From Luteococcus sp038433135 (GTDB lineage Bacteria > Actinomycetota > Actinomycetes > Propionibacteriales > Propionibacteriaceae): a stretch of DNA of 64,000 nucleotides. This document shows, in pieces, positions 24,920 through 32,127 of the stretch. Made by a program: the position numbers and the translations under genes. The DNA lies in NCBI RefSeq assembly GCF_038433135.1, contig NZ_JBCDMV010000007.1:34431-98430 (forward strand), given 5' to 3'. Within the stretch, counting starts at the first letter, position 1, and each line of letters starts with the position of its first letter. The notes beneath the pieces were generated by a model. It did no database searches. It was not told where the DNA came from and worked only from the letters and a program-made list of their open reading frames with translations.

Positions 24920-26119
24920 ATGCGCGTATCAATTCTCACCCGTGAGTACCCCCCGACCATCTACGGCGGAGCAGGCGTCCACGTCGCCCAGCTCGTCCCC
25001 CAGCTGCGCAAGTTCATCGACGTCGACGTCCAGTGCATGGGTGAGCCGCGCGACGGCGCCACCGCGCACCAGGAGAACTACCCGTCGGGCGCCAATGCCG
25101 CGCTGCGGGTCTTCGGTGCGGACCTGTCCATGGTCTCCGCCCTGCCGGAGGGCATCGAGCTGGTGCACTCCCACACCTGGTATGCCAACCTCGCCGGTCA
25201 TCTGGCTGGTCTCTTCCGGGACATCCCGCACGTGGTCAGCGCCCACTCGCTGGAGCCCGATCGCCCGTGGAAGGCCGAGCAGCTCGGCGGCGGCTATGCC
25301 CTGAGCTCGTGGGCGGAGCGCACCGCCTACAACGGGGCCGACGCGGTGATCGCCGTCAGTGAGGGGATGAAGAAGGGCATCCTGGCCGCCTACCCCGAGC
25401 TGGAGCCGGACAAGATCCACGTCGTGCTCAATGGCATCGACCCGGAGGAATTCCAGCCCGACCACGGCACCGACATCTGTGAGCAGATCGGGATGGATCC
25501 GAGCAAGCCGGCGGTGGTCTTCGTCGGCCGGATCACCCGGCAGAAGGGTCTGGTGCACCTGGTGCGCGCCGCCCAGTACCTGGATCCCGACACCCAGCTG
25601 ATCCTGCTGGCCGGCGCCCCCGACACGCCGGAGATCGCCGACGAGTTCAACAAGGCCTTCGGTGCGCTCAAGGAGGCCCGCGGCGGTGTGGTCTGGGTAC
25701 AGGAGATGCTGCCCCGCGCGTCCGTGCGCCAGGTGATGAGCAATGCGACGGTCTTCGCCTGCCCCAGCATCTACGAGCCGCTGGGCATCGTGAACCTGGA
25801 GGCGATGGCAACCGAGACCGCCGTCGTGGCCAGCGCAGTCGGTGGCATTCCGGAGGTGGTGATGGATGGCGAGACCGGCTACCTCGTCGACTACGACCCG
25901 GCCCGCGCGATGGACGGTGACTACATCGCCAACTTCGAGAAGACCTTCGCGGAGAAGATCAACGAGCTGACCCGCAACCCGGAGCTGACCGAGAAGTTCG
26001 GCAAGGCCGGCCGGCAGCGCTGCATCGACAAGTTCAGCTGGGAGACCATCGCCAAGCAGACCGTCGAGGTCTACCAGGCCGCGATCGACCGGCACGCCGC
26101 GCGGGGGGCCAAGGCCTGA
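24920..26119 (+). CDS. glgA: Actinobacterial glycogen synthase / ADP-glucose glycosyltransferase
   Basis: A 399-residue GT-B glycosyltransferase. MRVSILTREYPPTIYGGAGVHVAQL is the N-terminal donor/acceptor loop, VVFVGRITRQKGLVHLV starts the C-terminal Rossmann domain, and CPSIYEPLGIVNLEAMA carries the catalytic EX7E pattern. It uses ADP-glucose from GlgC. The mycobacterial homologue (GlgM, Rv1212c) makes maltose-1-phosphate for the GlgE pathway, so either product is possible. ATG 24920 is preferred to GTG 24887 because conserved sequence begins there; no ribosome site is visible. Confidence 0.92.
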   Translation: MRVSILTREYPPTIYGGAGVHVAQLVPQLRKFIDVDVQCMGEPRDGATAHQENYPSGANAALRVFGADLSMVSALPEGIELVHSHTWYANLAGHLAGLFRDIPHVVSAHSLEPDRPWKAEQLGGGYALSSWAERTAYNGADAVIAVSEGMKKGILAAYPELEPDKIHVVLNGIDPEEFQPDHGTDICEQIGMDPSKPAVVFVGRITRQKGLVHLVRAAQYLDPDTQLILLAGAPDTPEIADEFNKAFGALKEARGGVVWVQEMLPRASVRQVMSNATVFACPSIYEPLGIVNLEAMATETAVVASAVGGIPEVVMDGETGYLVDYDPARAMDGDYIANFEKTFAEKINELTRNPELTEKFGKAGRQRCIDKFSWETIAKQTVEVYQAAIDRHAARGAKA

Positions 26120-26137
26120 GCAGGCGCATCCCGAACG

Positions 26138-26178
26138 CGACGAACGGCGTGCACTCCGCGAGTGCACGCCGTTCGTCG
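26138..26178. terminator. Strong hairpin terminator after glgA
   Basis: An 18-bp perfect stem, starting CGACGAACGGCGTGCACT (26138-26155), with a 5-base loop, then a short TT run. It lies between the glgA stop and the convergent DUF3117 gene and can serve both. Confidence 0.8.
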
Positions 26179-26198
26179 TTCTCAGGTGTTGGGCCTTG

Positions 26199-26366
26199 TC
26201 AGCCAACAACCTCCTGCAGGCACTTGAGCAGATCGGTGGCCTCGGTTGCGTTCAGCTCAACCACCAGACGGCCGCCGCCGTCCACGGGAACGCGCATCAC
26301 GATGCCACGGCCTTCCTTGGTGACCTCCATGGGGCCATCACCCGTACGGGGCTTCATAGCAGCCAT
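26199..26366 (-). CDS. DUF3117 small protein
   Basis: A 55-residue protein starting MAAMKPRTGDGPMEVTKEG, followed by IVMRVPVDGGGRLVVEL and a helical end ATDLLKCLQEVVG. This is the near-invariant actinobacterial DUF3117 family (Rv1211 in M. tuberculosis), always next to glycogen genes in that genus; its function is unknown. GAGG precedes the ATG at a usable distance. It is followed by the DivIVA-like gene upstream on the same strand and is convergent with glgA. Confidence 0.93.
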   Translation of the reverse strand: MAAMKPRTGDGPMEVTKEGRGIVMRVPVDGGGRLVVELNATEATDLLKCLQEVVG

Positions 26367-26401
26367 CGTGCATCCTCATCTCTTCGACGGTTTTCACCCC
26401 A

Positions 26402-26728
26402 TTATTCCGCACTTTGCGGCAGGTTCCCCATCGGTCCGACCAACGGCGTGCCGTCGGGGTCCTGCCGAAGCTCGTCGCCGACCACCCGTTCAGCCTCGAA
26501 CTGACCGATCAGCCGGTCGAGCAGTTGGTCCACCTGCTGCATGGAATAGCCCCGGGTGACGACGCTGAACTGCACCCCGCGCAGGGCCTCGGCATCGATC
26601 TCACCGGGCGGCAGCGGCCGGGATGGCCGATCGTCCACCAGCTCGGGCATGGCACCCCAACGCCCGGAGGCGACGACGGCCGCCACCGCCAGGATCACGA
26701 CAACGAGCGCGGCGAGAAACCAGGTCAT
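26402..26728 (-). CDS. DivIVA-domain membrane protein
   Basis: A 108-residue protein with an N-terminal membrane helix (residues 3-20), then a DivIVA-like segment with FSVVTRGYSMQQVDQLLDRLIGQ. The F-x-x-x-x-RGY-x-x-x-x-VD pattern is the lipid-binding DivIVA start. Such short Rv1209-type proteins lie beside DUF3117 and glgA in Actinobacteria. A link to polar growth is plausible but unproven. It overlaps the preceding LOG gene stop by 4 bases. Confidence 0.85.
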   Translation of the reverse strand: MTWFLAALVVVILAVAAVVASGRWGAMPELVDDRPSRPLPPGEIDAEALRGVQFSVVTRGYSMQQVDQLLDRLIGQFEAERVVGDELRQDPDGTPLVGPMGNLPQSAE

Positions 26729-27492
26729 GGCGCCATCGTAGTGACGTGGGCGATGGCGGCGGCTTCGTCGTCGGTGACGAGGAACATGTCCAGGTCACCG
26801 GCCCCGATGTAGCCCTCCGCCAGTGCGGCCTGCCGCAGCCAGTCCACCAGCCCCTGCCAGTAGTCGACGCCGAAGAGCACCACCGGAAAGTGTTGCACCT
26901 TGCCGGTCTGCGCCAGGGTGAGCGCCTCGAAGAGTTCATCGAAGGTGCCCAGGCCACCGGGCATGACGATGAAACCCTGCGCGTACTTGAGGAACATCAC
27001 CTTGCGGACGAAGAAGTAGCGAAAGTTGATCCCCAGGTTCACGTGGGAGTTCATCGACGCCTCGAAGGGCAGCTCGATCCCCAGCCCCACCGAGGTGCCA
27101 CCCGCCTCGTCGGCGCCCTTGTTGGCCGCCTCCATCACGCCGGGCCCACCCCCGGTGATCACCGCATAACCCTCGTTCACCAGTTCCCGCGCCATCCGTT
27201 CGGCCGCCGCGTACATCGGGCTGTCCGGACGGGTGCGGGCCGAGCCGAAGACGCTGATCGCCGGGCCGAGCTCGGCCAGGGTGCCAAAGCCCTCGACGAA
27301 TTCGGACTGGATTCGCAGGGTGCGCCACGGGTCGGTGTGCCGCCAGCTGGTGTCCCCCACGCCGGCCAGCAGGCGCTGATCGGTGGTGGTGGTCTGCTTC
27401 TGGCCGCGACGCCGGATCACCGGCCCCTGCACCACGTGATTGCCATTGCCGGGAACATTGTCCAGCGGGCGCGGTGGGTGCTTCTTGGTCAT
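26725..27492 (-). CDS. LOG family protein (TIGR00730)
   Basis: A 255-residue Rossmann-like protein. PGGLGTFDELFEALTLAQ is the PGGxGTxxE phosphate-binding motif, and GGGPGVMEAANKGADEAGG is the second signature. Family enzymes release the base from nucleoside 5'-monophosphates (cytokinin-activating type); bacterial substrates are often unknown. About 50 N-terminal residues precede the fold. It lies one base after the dapE stop and overlaps the DivIVA-like gene, forming a dapE-LOG-DivIVA transcript. Confidence 0.9.
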   Translation of the reverse strand: MTKKHPPRPLDNVPGNGNHVVQGPVIRRRGQKQTTTTDQRLLAGVGDTSWRHTDPWRTLRIQSEFVEGFGTLAELGPAISVFGSARTRPDSPMYAAAERMARELVNEGYAVITGGGPGVMEAANKGADEAGGTSVGLGIELPFEASMNSHVNLGINFRYFFVRKVMFLKYAQGFIVMPGGLGTFDELFEALTLAQTGKVQHFPVVLFGVDYWQGLVDWLRQAALAEGYIGAGDLDMFLVTDDEAAAIAHVTTMAP

Positions 27493-27493
27493 C

Positions 27494-28582
27494 TCAGGCC
27501 TCCAGGTCGGATGTGGGCGCCAGCCAGCGACGCAGGGCGTCGGAGCAACTGGTCAGGTCTGCGACGGGGCAGTACTCGTCGCTCATGTGTGCCTTGCCGG
27601 GATTGGCCGGGCCGAAGTTCACCGCAGGCACCCCCAACTCGCTGAACCGGGCCACGTCGGTCCAGCCGTACTTGGGGCCGGGCGTGCCGCCCACGGCCGC
27701 GACGAAGTCCTGCGCGGCGGCGCGATCCAGCCCGGGCCTGGCCGCGGGTGACAGGTCCACCACCCGCAGCTCGAAGCCGTCGAAGAGGTCGCGCATCAAC
27801 GCCTCGGCCTCGGCCGTGGTCTTGTCGGGGGCGAAGCGGTAGTTGATGTGCACGCTGCACTCGTCGGGGATCACATTGCCAGCCACTCCGCCGGTGATCT
27901 GGACGGCATTCAGCCCCTCCCGGAAGACCAGCCCCTCCACCTCGATCTCCCGGGTCTCGAAGCTGGCGATCCGCTCGAAGACCGGGGCAATGTCGTGGAT
28001 GGCATTGTGGCCCAGCCAGCTGCGGGCGCTGTGCGCCGCGGTGCCGCGGGTGGTGATCCAGAAGCGCATGCTGCCCTGGCAGCCGCCCTCGATCTGCGCC
28101 GAGGTGGGTTCCATCAGGATCGCGAAGTCGCCCTGCAGCAGGTCGGGGTGCTCCCGACCGATCCGCCCCAGGCCGTTCAGCTCGCTGGCCACTTCTTCGT
28201 TGTCGTAGAAGAACCAGGTGACGTCGTGCCGGGGTTCGCTCAGCTCGGCGGCCAGCTGCAGGGCCACCGCCACACCACCCTTCATGTCACAGGTGCCCCG
28301 GCCGTGGATCCGGTCCTCTCCGTCGACGATGCTGCGGCTGCTGGGCAGGTTGCCGGCCACCGGAACCGTGTCCAGGTGCCCGGCCACCAGCACCCGGGAT
28401 TCGCGCCCCAGATCGGTGCTGGCCGCCAGGCAATTGCCGTGCCGGGTCACCGTGAGGTGCGGGCAGGCACGCAGCGCCTCATCCACCAGATCCGCCAGCC
28501 GCTCTTCGTTGCCGCTGACCGACTCGACGTCGGTGATCACCTGCAGCAGGTCGGGCAGGGGCTGGCGAAGGTCAAGGCTCAT
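27494..28582 (-). CDS. dapE: Succinyl-diaminopimelate desuccinylase
   Basis: An M20-family zinc hydrolase of lysine/diaminopimelate synthesis. It has 362 residues. AGHLDTVPVAGN (zinc His and Asp), RIHGRGTCDMKGGVAVAL (bridging Asp), WFFYDNEEVASELNGLG (catalytic and zinc Glu) and TSAQIEGGCQGSMRF are all visible. The dimerisation domain occupies about residues 175-285. The ATG follows TAGTCT by 7 bases, so it is probably leaderless. With dapA about 5 kb away it covers two steps of the same pathway. Confidence 0.92.
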   Translation of the reverse strand: MSLDLRQPLPDLLQVITDVESVSGNEERLADLVDEALRACPHLTVTRHGNCLAASTDLGRESRVLVAGHLDTVPVAGNLPSSRSIVDGEDRIHGRGTCDMKGGVAVALQLAAELSEPRHDVTWFFYDNEEVASELNGLGRIGREHPDLLQGDFAILMEPTSAQIEGGCQGSMRFWITTRGTAAHSARSWLGHNAIHDIAPVFERIASFETREIEVEGLVFREGLNAVQITGGVAGNVIPDECSVHINYRFAPDKTTAEAEALMRDLFDGFELRVVDLSPAARPGLDRAAAQDFVAAVGGTPGPKYGWTDVARFSELGVPAVNFGPANPGKAHMSDEYCPVADLTSCSDALRRWLAPTSDLEA

Positions 28583-28592
28583 GGTGCCGAGA

Positions 28593-28946
28593 CTAGCCGA
28601 GCACCCGCCTCGCCTCGACTATCCGTGGGGCAAGGAGCCGCTGCCACTGGGGAAGGTTGACCTTGAGCGTCTCCCACACGGCATCTCGGTCAATCACGTC
28701 ATACCCGTGGATCAGTGCATTGCGCATGGCTACCGCGATCCGCAATTCGACACCCTCCGGAACATCCACTCCTGACCGGCGGAGTCGTCCAGCAGCCTCG
28801 CCAAGCTTCATCAGGATGCCATCACTCGCCTCGCACATGATCCGGTCGGCGAGATAGGCCTCTTGCCCCCCCCCGGCAACAATGCCCTCCGCCAGCTCGA
28901 ACCACGCCGCCATGTGCAGCAGGTCCTTGGCCACACGCTCCTTCAT
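28593..28946 (-). CDS. hepT: HepT-type HEPN ribonuclease toxin
   Basis: A 117-residue all-helical HEPN protein (DUF86). RNALIHGY at residues 75-82 is the RX4HXY motif. In characterised HepT toxins the Arg and His cleave RNA and the Tyr is the site AMPylated by the partner MntA. GEAAGRL earlier is also typical. The start is ATG 28946, overlapping the stop of the upstream mntA-like gene by one base. It probably forms a type VII toxin-antitoxin pair. The locus interrupts the dapE to hemolysin III order and looks acquired. Confidence 0.85.
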   Translation of the reverse strand: MKERVAKDLLHMAAWFELAEGIVAGGGQEAYLADRIMCEASDGILMKLGEAAGRLRRSGVDVPEGVELRIAVAMRNALIHGYDVIDRDAVWETLKVNLPQWQRLLAPRIVEARRVLG

Positions 28947-29494
28947 CACACCAACACCTCGTCCCGAAGAATGTCCTTGTCCCGCCCAGATTGCAGGCCG
29001 TTGCGCGAAACGAGGTCCACCTTGCATCCCACCACCTGGGCAAACTCTTCCTGCAGACGGACGAGATCGAACAACGAGGCCCCCTGCGGCGGAGTCACCA
29101 GCAGATCCACATCCGACGTGTCCGTGGCCTCGCCGCGTGCCACCGAACCGAAGACCGCCAGATCCGTGAAGCCGCGTTCCTCGGCAATTGCCCGGAGCAC
29201 GGGGCGAGCCGCTTCAAAGGCGTCCCCCGGGCTGGCCTGCTGCAGGGCCTTGCGCCCCGAGCTGAGTTGCTGGGAGACCGCGGGCTGGGAGATGCCCAGC
29301 TCGGCGGCGATCTCGGCCTGCGAACGCCCGGCGACCACCATCGCCTGCAGGGCCGCCGCCCGCCGGAGCCTCCCGATGTACTCGATCCTGATGCCGTCCT
29401 TGCACAGCCAGACCAGATCCGTGCGCACCCCTTGCGCTCGGTCTCCTTGTACGCGGTTGTCTTGCGCTCGGTCATCCTGCACTCGCCCATCCAT
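28946..29494 (-). CDS. HTH-fused MntA-like nucleotidyltransferase antitoxin
   Basis: A 182-residue protein. The N-terminus has four pentad repeats (residues 5-24, pattern [V/A]Q[D/G]xR). A helix-turn-helix domain follows (about 50-84, SQAEIAAELGISQPAVSQQL), then a minimal nucleotidyltransferase domain with GSVARGEATDTSDVDLLV (G116, S117, D128, D130). This is the GSX10DXD motif of MntA antitoxins, which AMPylate HepT. The fused HTH suggests it also binds its own promoter. ATG 29494 lies 6 bases after TAAGCT, supporting this start; GTG 29428 is an alternative that omits the repeats. Confidence 0.8.
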   Translation of the reverse strand: MDGRVQDDRAQDNRVQGDRAQGVRTDLVWLCKDGIRIEYIGRLRRAAALQAMVVAGRSQAEIAAELGISQPAVSQQLSSGRKALQQASPGDAFEAARPVLRAIAEERGFTDLAVFGSVARGEATDTSDVDLLVTPPQGASLFDLVRLQEEFAQVVGCKVDLVSRNGLQSGRDKDILRDEVLV

Positions 29495-29508
29495 AAGGTG
29501 AGCTTATG
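29492..29508 (-). promoter_or_regulatory. Candidate operator/promoter of the mntA-hepT pair
   Basis: CATAAG (29492-29497) and CTTATG (29503-29508) are perfect inverted repeats with a 5-base spacer. On the minus strand they cover a TAAGCT -10 box (29506-29501) and the start codon itself, so a protein bound here would block initiation directly. The HTH domain of the antitoxin is the obvious candidate. Confidence 0.55.
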
Positions 29509-29533
29509 TCAGCGGCTGCCGTCGCGCACGGGG

Positions 29534-30229
29534 TCAGCGGAAGAGAACCAGGCAGATCGCGGCGTAGTGACTGACCGCGGCCAGAATGGTGCACAGGTGG
29601 AAGATCTCATGGAAGCCGAAGGTGGCAGGCCAAGGATTGGGCCGCTTGAAGCCGTAGGCCAGCGCGCCGATCGAGTAGATGACGCCACCCAGGGCAATCA
29701 GGCCCACCACCAGCGGACCACCCGAGCGCCAGAACTGCCCCATCCAGCCAATCGCCGCCCAGCCCATGGCCAGATAGAGCGCGACATAGAGCCCGCGGGG
29801 CGCCGACAGCCAGAAGACCCGGAAGAGCACGCCCACCAGGGCGCAGGCCCAGATCAGGGCCAGCAGGAGGCGGAGGCTGCGGCCGTGCAGCATCCCGACC
29901 GACAGCGGGGTGTAGCTGCCGGCAATGAAGATGAAGATGTTGGCGTGGTCCACCCGACGAAAGACCGCGTGCACCTTGGGCGACCAGCTGCCGCGGTGAT
30001 AGAAGGCCGAATTGCCGAACAGCAGCACGGCACTGAGGGTGTAGACGGCGCAGGCGATCCGCTGGTCACGTTGCGGCGCCAGGGCCACCAGCAGGATGCC
30101 GGCCACCAGCGCGACCGGGGCGAAGCCCTGGTGCAGCCAGCCGCGCAGCCGCGGCTTGGCCGCCGCCACCGCGCCACCGATCGCGTCGGCCACCCTCTCG
30201 CCCCCGCCAGGGTGGCTCTTCGTCGTCAT
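29534..30229 (-). CDS. Hemolysin III / PAQR family membrane protein
   Basis: A 231-residue protein with seven predicted membrane helices. SAFYHRGSW holds the first conserved His, RVDHANIFIFIAGSYTPLS the Asp-His pair, and FGFHEIFHLCTI the last two His. These together form the zinc site of PAQR-like proteins, which may act as lipid hydrolases or membrane-fluidity regulators. ATG 30229 is chosen because TAGGTT ends 8 bases upstream; ATG 30235 is also in frame. A perfect 20-bp palindrome covers this promoter. Homologous to the Rv1085c position. Confidence 0.88.
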   Translation of the reverse strand: MTTKSHPGGGERVADAIGGAVAAAKPRLRGWLHQGFAPVALVAGILLVALAPQRDQRIACAVYTLSAVLLFGNSAFYHRGSWSPKVHAVFRRVDHANIFIFIAGSYTPLSVGMLHGRSLRLLLALIWACALVGVLFRVFWLSAPRGLYVALYLAMGWAAIGWMGQFWRSGGPLVVGLIALGGVIYSIGALAYGFKRPNPWPATFGFHEIFHLCTILAAVSHYAAICLVLFR

Positions 30230-30237
30230 GTCCATGG

Positions 30238-30257
30238 AACCTACGGTACCGTAGGTT
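30238..30257. promoter_or_regulatory. Perfect 20-bp palindrome over the hemolysin III promoter
   Basis: AACCTACGGTACCGTAGGTT reads identically on both strands and contains the TAGGTT -10 box of the hemolysin III gene. It lies 8 bases from that start and about 65 bases from the divergent prenyl synthase start. Form and position fit a TetR-type operator. Confidence 0.7.
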
Positions 30258-30322
30258 ACGCCCCCCTCCGAACCCCTCAGTTCAAAATCACATGGGCCGA
30301 GACACCCATTAGGCTGATGGGC

Positions 30323-31132
30323 ATGAATCGGCTGGACCGCCTCACCGAGACCCTTGACCGGATGCACCCATCCGGCCTGCTCTACAGCACCTACGAGACG
30401 CGCCTGACAGCCGAACTGGACAAGGATCGCCTGCCCCAGCACGTCGCCGTGCTGGCCGACGGGAACCGTCGCTGGGCCCGGATGAACGCCCCGGACAAGC
30501 CCCTGGTGGCCGGCTACCAGGCCGGCGCGGACAAATTGAGGGACTTCGTCGCCTGGTGTGACGAGGCCGGAATCCAGGTTGTCACCCTGTGGGTGCTCAG
30601 CCCGGACAACCTCCAGCGCGCTGAGGCGGAAGAGGTCAAGCCCCTGCTCGGCGTCATCCAGCAGTTGGTGGTCGATCTGGCCAGCGACGGCCGCTGGCCC
30701 GTGCAAGCGGTCGGTGACATGTCACTGCTCCCGCCCGAGATGGCCACCGCACTGGCCGGCGCCCGCACCGCGAGCCAGGACAACAAGGGCATGCTGGTCA
30801 ATGTCGCCATCGCCTACGGCGGCCGCCATGAGCTGCGCGACGCCGTGCGCTCGCTGCTCAAGGAGGAGGCCGCCAAGGGCCGGAGCCTGGACGAGGTGGC
30901 CGAGACCCTGGAGATCGACCAGATCGGCGAGCACCTCTACACCAAGGGCCAGCCCGATCCGGACCTGATCATTCGCACCTCCGGCGAGCAGCGACTCTCC
31001 GGCTTCCTGATGTGGCAGAGCGCCCACAGCGAGTTCTACTTCTGCGAGGCGCTCTGGCCGGATTTCCGCAAGGTGGACTTCCTGCGCGCACTGCGCTCCT
31101 TCAGTCAGCGCGAACGTCGCTACGGCCGCTGA
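30323..31132 (+). CDS. Cis-prenyltransferase (Rv1086-like, short Z-isoprenyl diphosphate synthase)
   Basis: A 269-residue member of the UppS family. VAVLADGNRRWAR carries the catalytic Asp-Gly-Asn, VTLWVLSPDNLQR the substrate Trp region, VNVAIAYGGRHEL follows, and DLIIRTSGEQRLSGFLMWQSAHSE... is the C-terminal signature ending in FCEALWPDF. Divergence from a hemolysin III gene matches Rv1085c/Rv1086, whose product makes Z,E-farnesyl diphosphate, so that product is likely. ATG 30323 sits 7 bases after TAGGCT; ATG 30317 is too close to that box. Confidence 0.9.
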   Translation: MNRLDRLTETLDRMHPSGLLYSTYETRLTAELDKDRLPQHVAVLADGNRRWARMNAPDKPLVAGYQAGADKLRDFVAWCDEAGIQVVTLWVLSPDNLQRAEAEEVKPLLGVIQQLVVDLASDGRWPVQAVGDMSLLPPEMATALAGARTASQDNKGMLVNVAIAYGGRHELRDAVRSLLKEEAAKGRSLDEVAETLEIDQIGEHLYTKGQPDPDLIIRTSGEQRLSGFLMWQSAHSEFYFCEALWPDFRKVDFLRALRSFSQRERRYGR

Positions 31133-31217
31133 GCAAATTTCACGCGGCGGGGAATCAACGGGGGGCCACGTTCCCCCTCCGGCGGCAATCAGGGTGTCCA
31201 CGGATGCCAATATCTAC

Positions 31218-31233
31218 ACCGTAGAATTACGGT
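31218..31233 (+). promoter_or_regulatory. Candidate TetR operator over the CPBP/tetR promoter
   Basis: ACCGTA (31218-31223) and TACGGT (31228-31233) are inverted repeats around GAAT. A TAGAAT -10 box (31222-31227) lies inside, and TACGGT itself lies 6 bases before the ATG. The TetR regulator encoded last in this two-gene unit is the natural ligand. Confidence 0.6.
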
Positions 31234-31239
31234 CGGGTC

Positions 31240-32127
31240 ATGATCCTCACCACCGACCATCCCGCCCGCCAACCCCGCACCACGCCGATCGATGCCGACG
31301 CCATCCGGCACTATCGCCAGCCCGGGCTCTTCTTCGCCCTGTCCACCGCGATCCCATGGGCCATGTGGTTGGCCGCCGGCCGACTCTCCCATCTGGACGC
31401 TCCCTCGCACGCCGCGCGGCTGCTCACCTCCCTGCTGGGCTTCGGTGGTCTGTTCGCGCCCCTGGTGGTTGCCGCGGTGCTGACCGTCCGCAACCCGCAG
31501 CTGCTGCGCGACACCAGGCACCGCCTGACCAACTGGCGCCAGGTCAACCCCGGCCTGGCGGTACTGTCCGTGGTGCTGCTGCCCGCGGCCCTGCTGGCCG
31601 GAACCGCCATCTCACTGCTCTTCGGCTACTCCCCCGAGCAGTTCCAGCTGCGCAACGGCTTCTCCTTCACCTCCGGAGTGGCCCCCGCCTGGCTGGTGCT
31701 CGGGCTGGCACCGATCGTCGAGGAGCTGGCCTGGCACAGCTACGGCACCGATGCCCTGGCCTCCCGCTGGACCATCTGGCACAGCTCGATGGTCTTCGCC
31801 GCCATCTGGGCACTGTGGCATCTGCCGCTGGCCGGGATCAGGGGCTACTACCAGGCCGAGGTGGTCGAGGTCGGGCTGCTCGCGTCGGTCAACTTCCTGG
31901 TCTCGATGTTCCCCTTCATGGTGTTGATGAACTGGCTCTACTATCGCTGCGGCCGCAACATCTGGATCCCCGTCCTGGTCCACCTGAGCGCCAACTACGG
32001 CAATGAGATCTTCCTGACCCATCCGGACACCAAGGCCCTGCAGACGTTGCTGCTGATCGCGCTGTGCGGCTGGGTGCTCTGGCATGATCGGGAACTCTTC
32101 TTCACCCGTCCAAAGGATCGACGATGA
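31240..32127 (+). CDS. CPBP family intramembrane protease
   Basis: A 295-residue polytopic protein. The Abi/CPBP motifs are present in the C-terminal half: EELAWHSYG (motif 1, usually EExxxR, here with His in place of Arg), FAAIWALWHLPLAG (motif 2, FxxxH) and LVHLSANYGNE (motif 3, HxxxN/D). Family members are Rce1-like glutamate proteases, often linked to bacteriocin self-immunity. It overlaps the downstream tetR gene by 4 bases, and its promoter is covered by an inverted repeat. This pair interrupts the conserved prenyl-synthase to DUF255 order. Confidence 0.85.
   Translation: MILTTDHPARQPRTTPIDADAIRHYRQPGLFFALSTAIPWAMWLAAGRLSHLDAPSHAARLLTSLLGFGGLFAPLVVAAVLTVRNPQLLRDTRHRLTNWRQVNPGLAVLSVVLLPAALLAGTAISLLFGYSPEQFQLRNGFSFTSGVAPAWLVLGLAPIVEELAWHSYGTDALASRWTIWHSSMVFAAIWALWHLPLAGIRGYYQAEVVEVGLLASVNFLVSMFPFMVLMNWLYYRCGRNIWIPVLVHLSANYGNEIFLTHPDTKALQTLLLIALCGWVLWHDRELFFTRPKDRR

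Noticed and set aside
29428..29430. GTG start for the mntA-like gene that removes the pentad repeats
   Set aside because: It has poor ribosome-site spacing, while the ATG at 29494 has a TAAGCT box at the usual leaderless distance. Kept only as an alternative.
28991..30316. Long N-terminal extension of the prenyl synthase frame (713 codons in all)
   Set aside because: It would run through the mntA and hemolysin III genes on the other strand. A -10 box and ATG at 30310-30323 give the normal family start.
31160..31177. GGGGG/CCCCC hairpin after the prenyl synthase
   Set aside because: Only a 5-bp stem with no U-tract; not enough to call a terminator.
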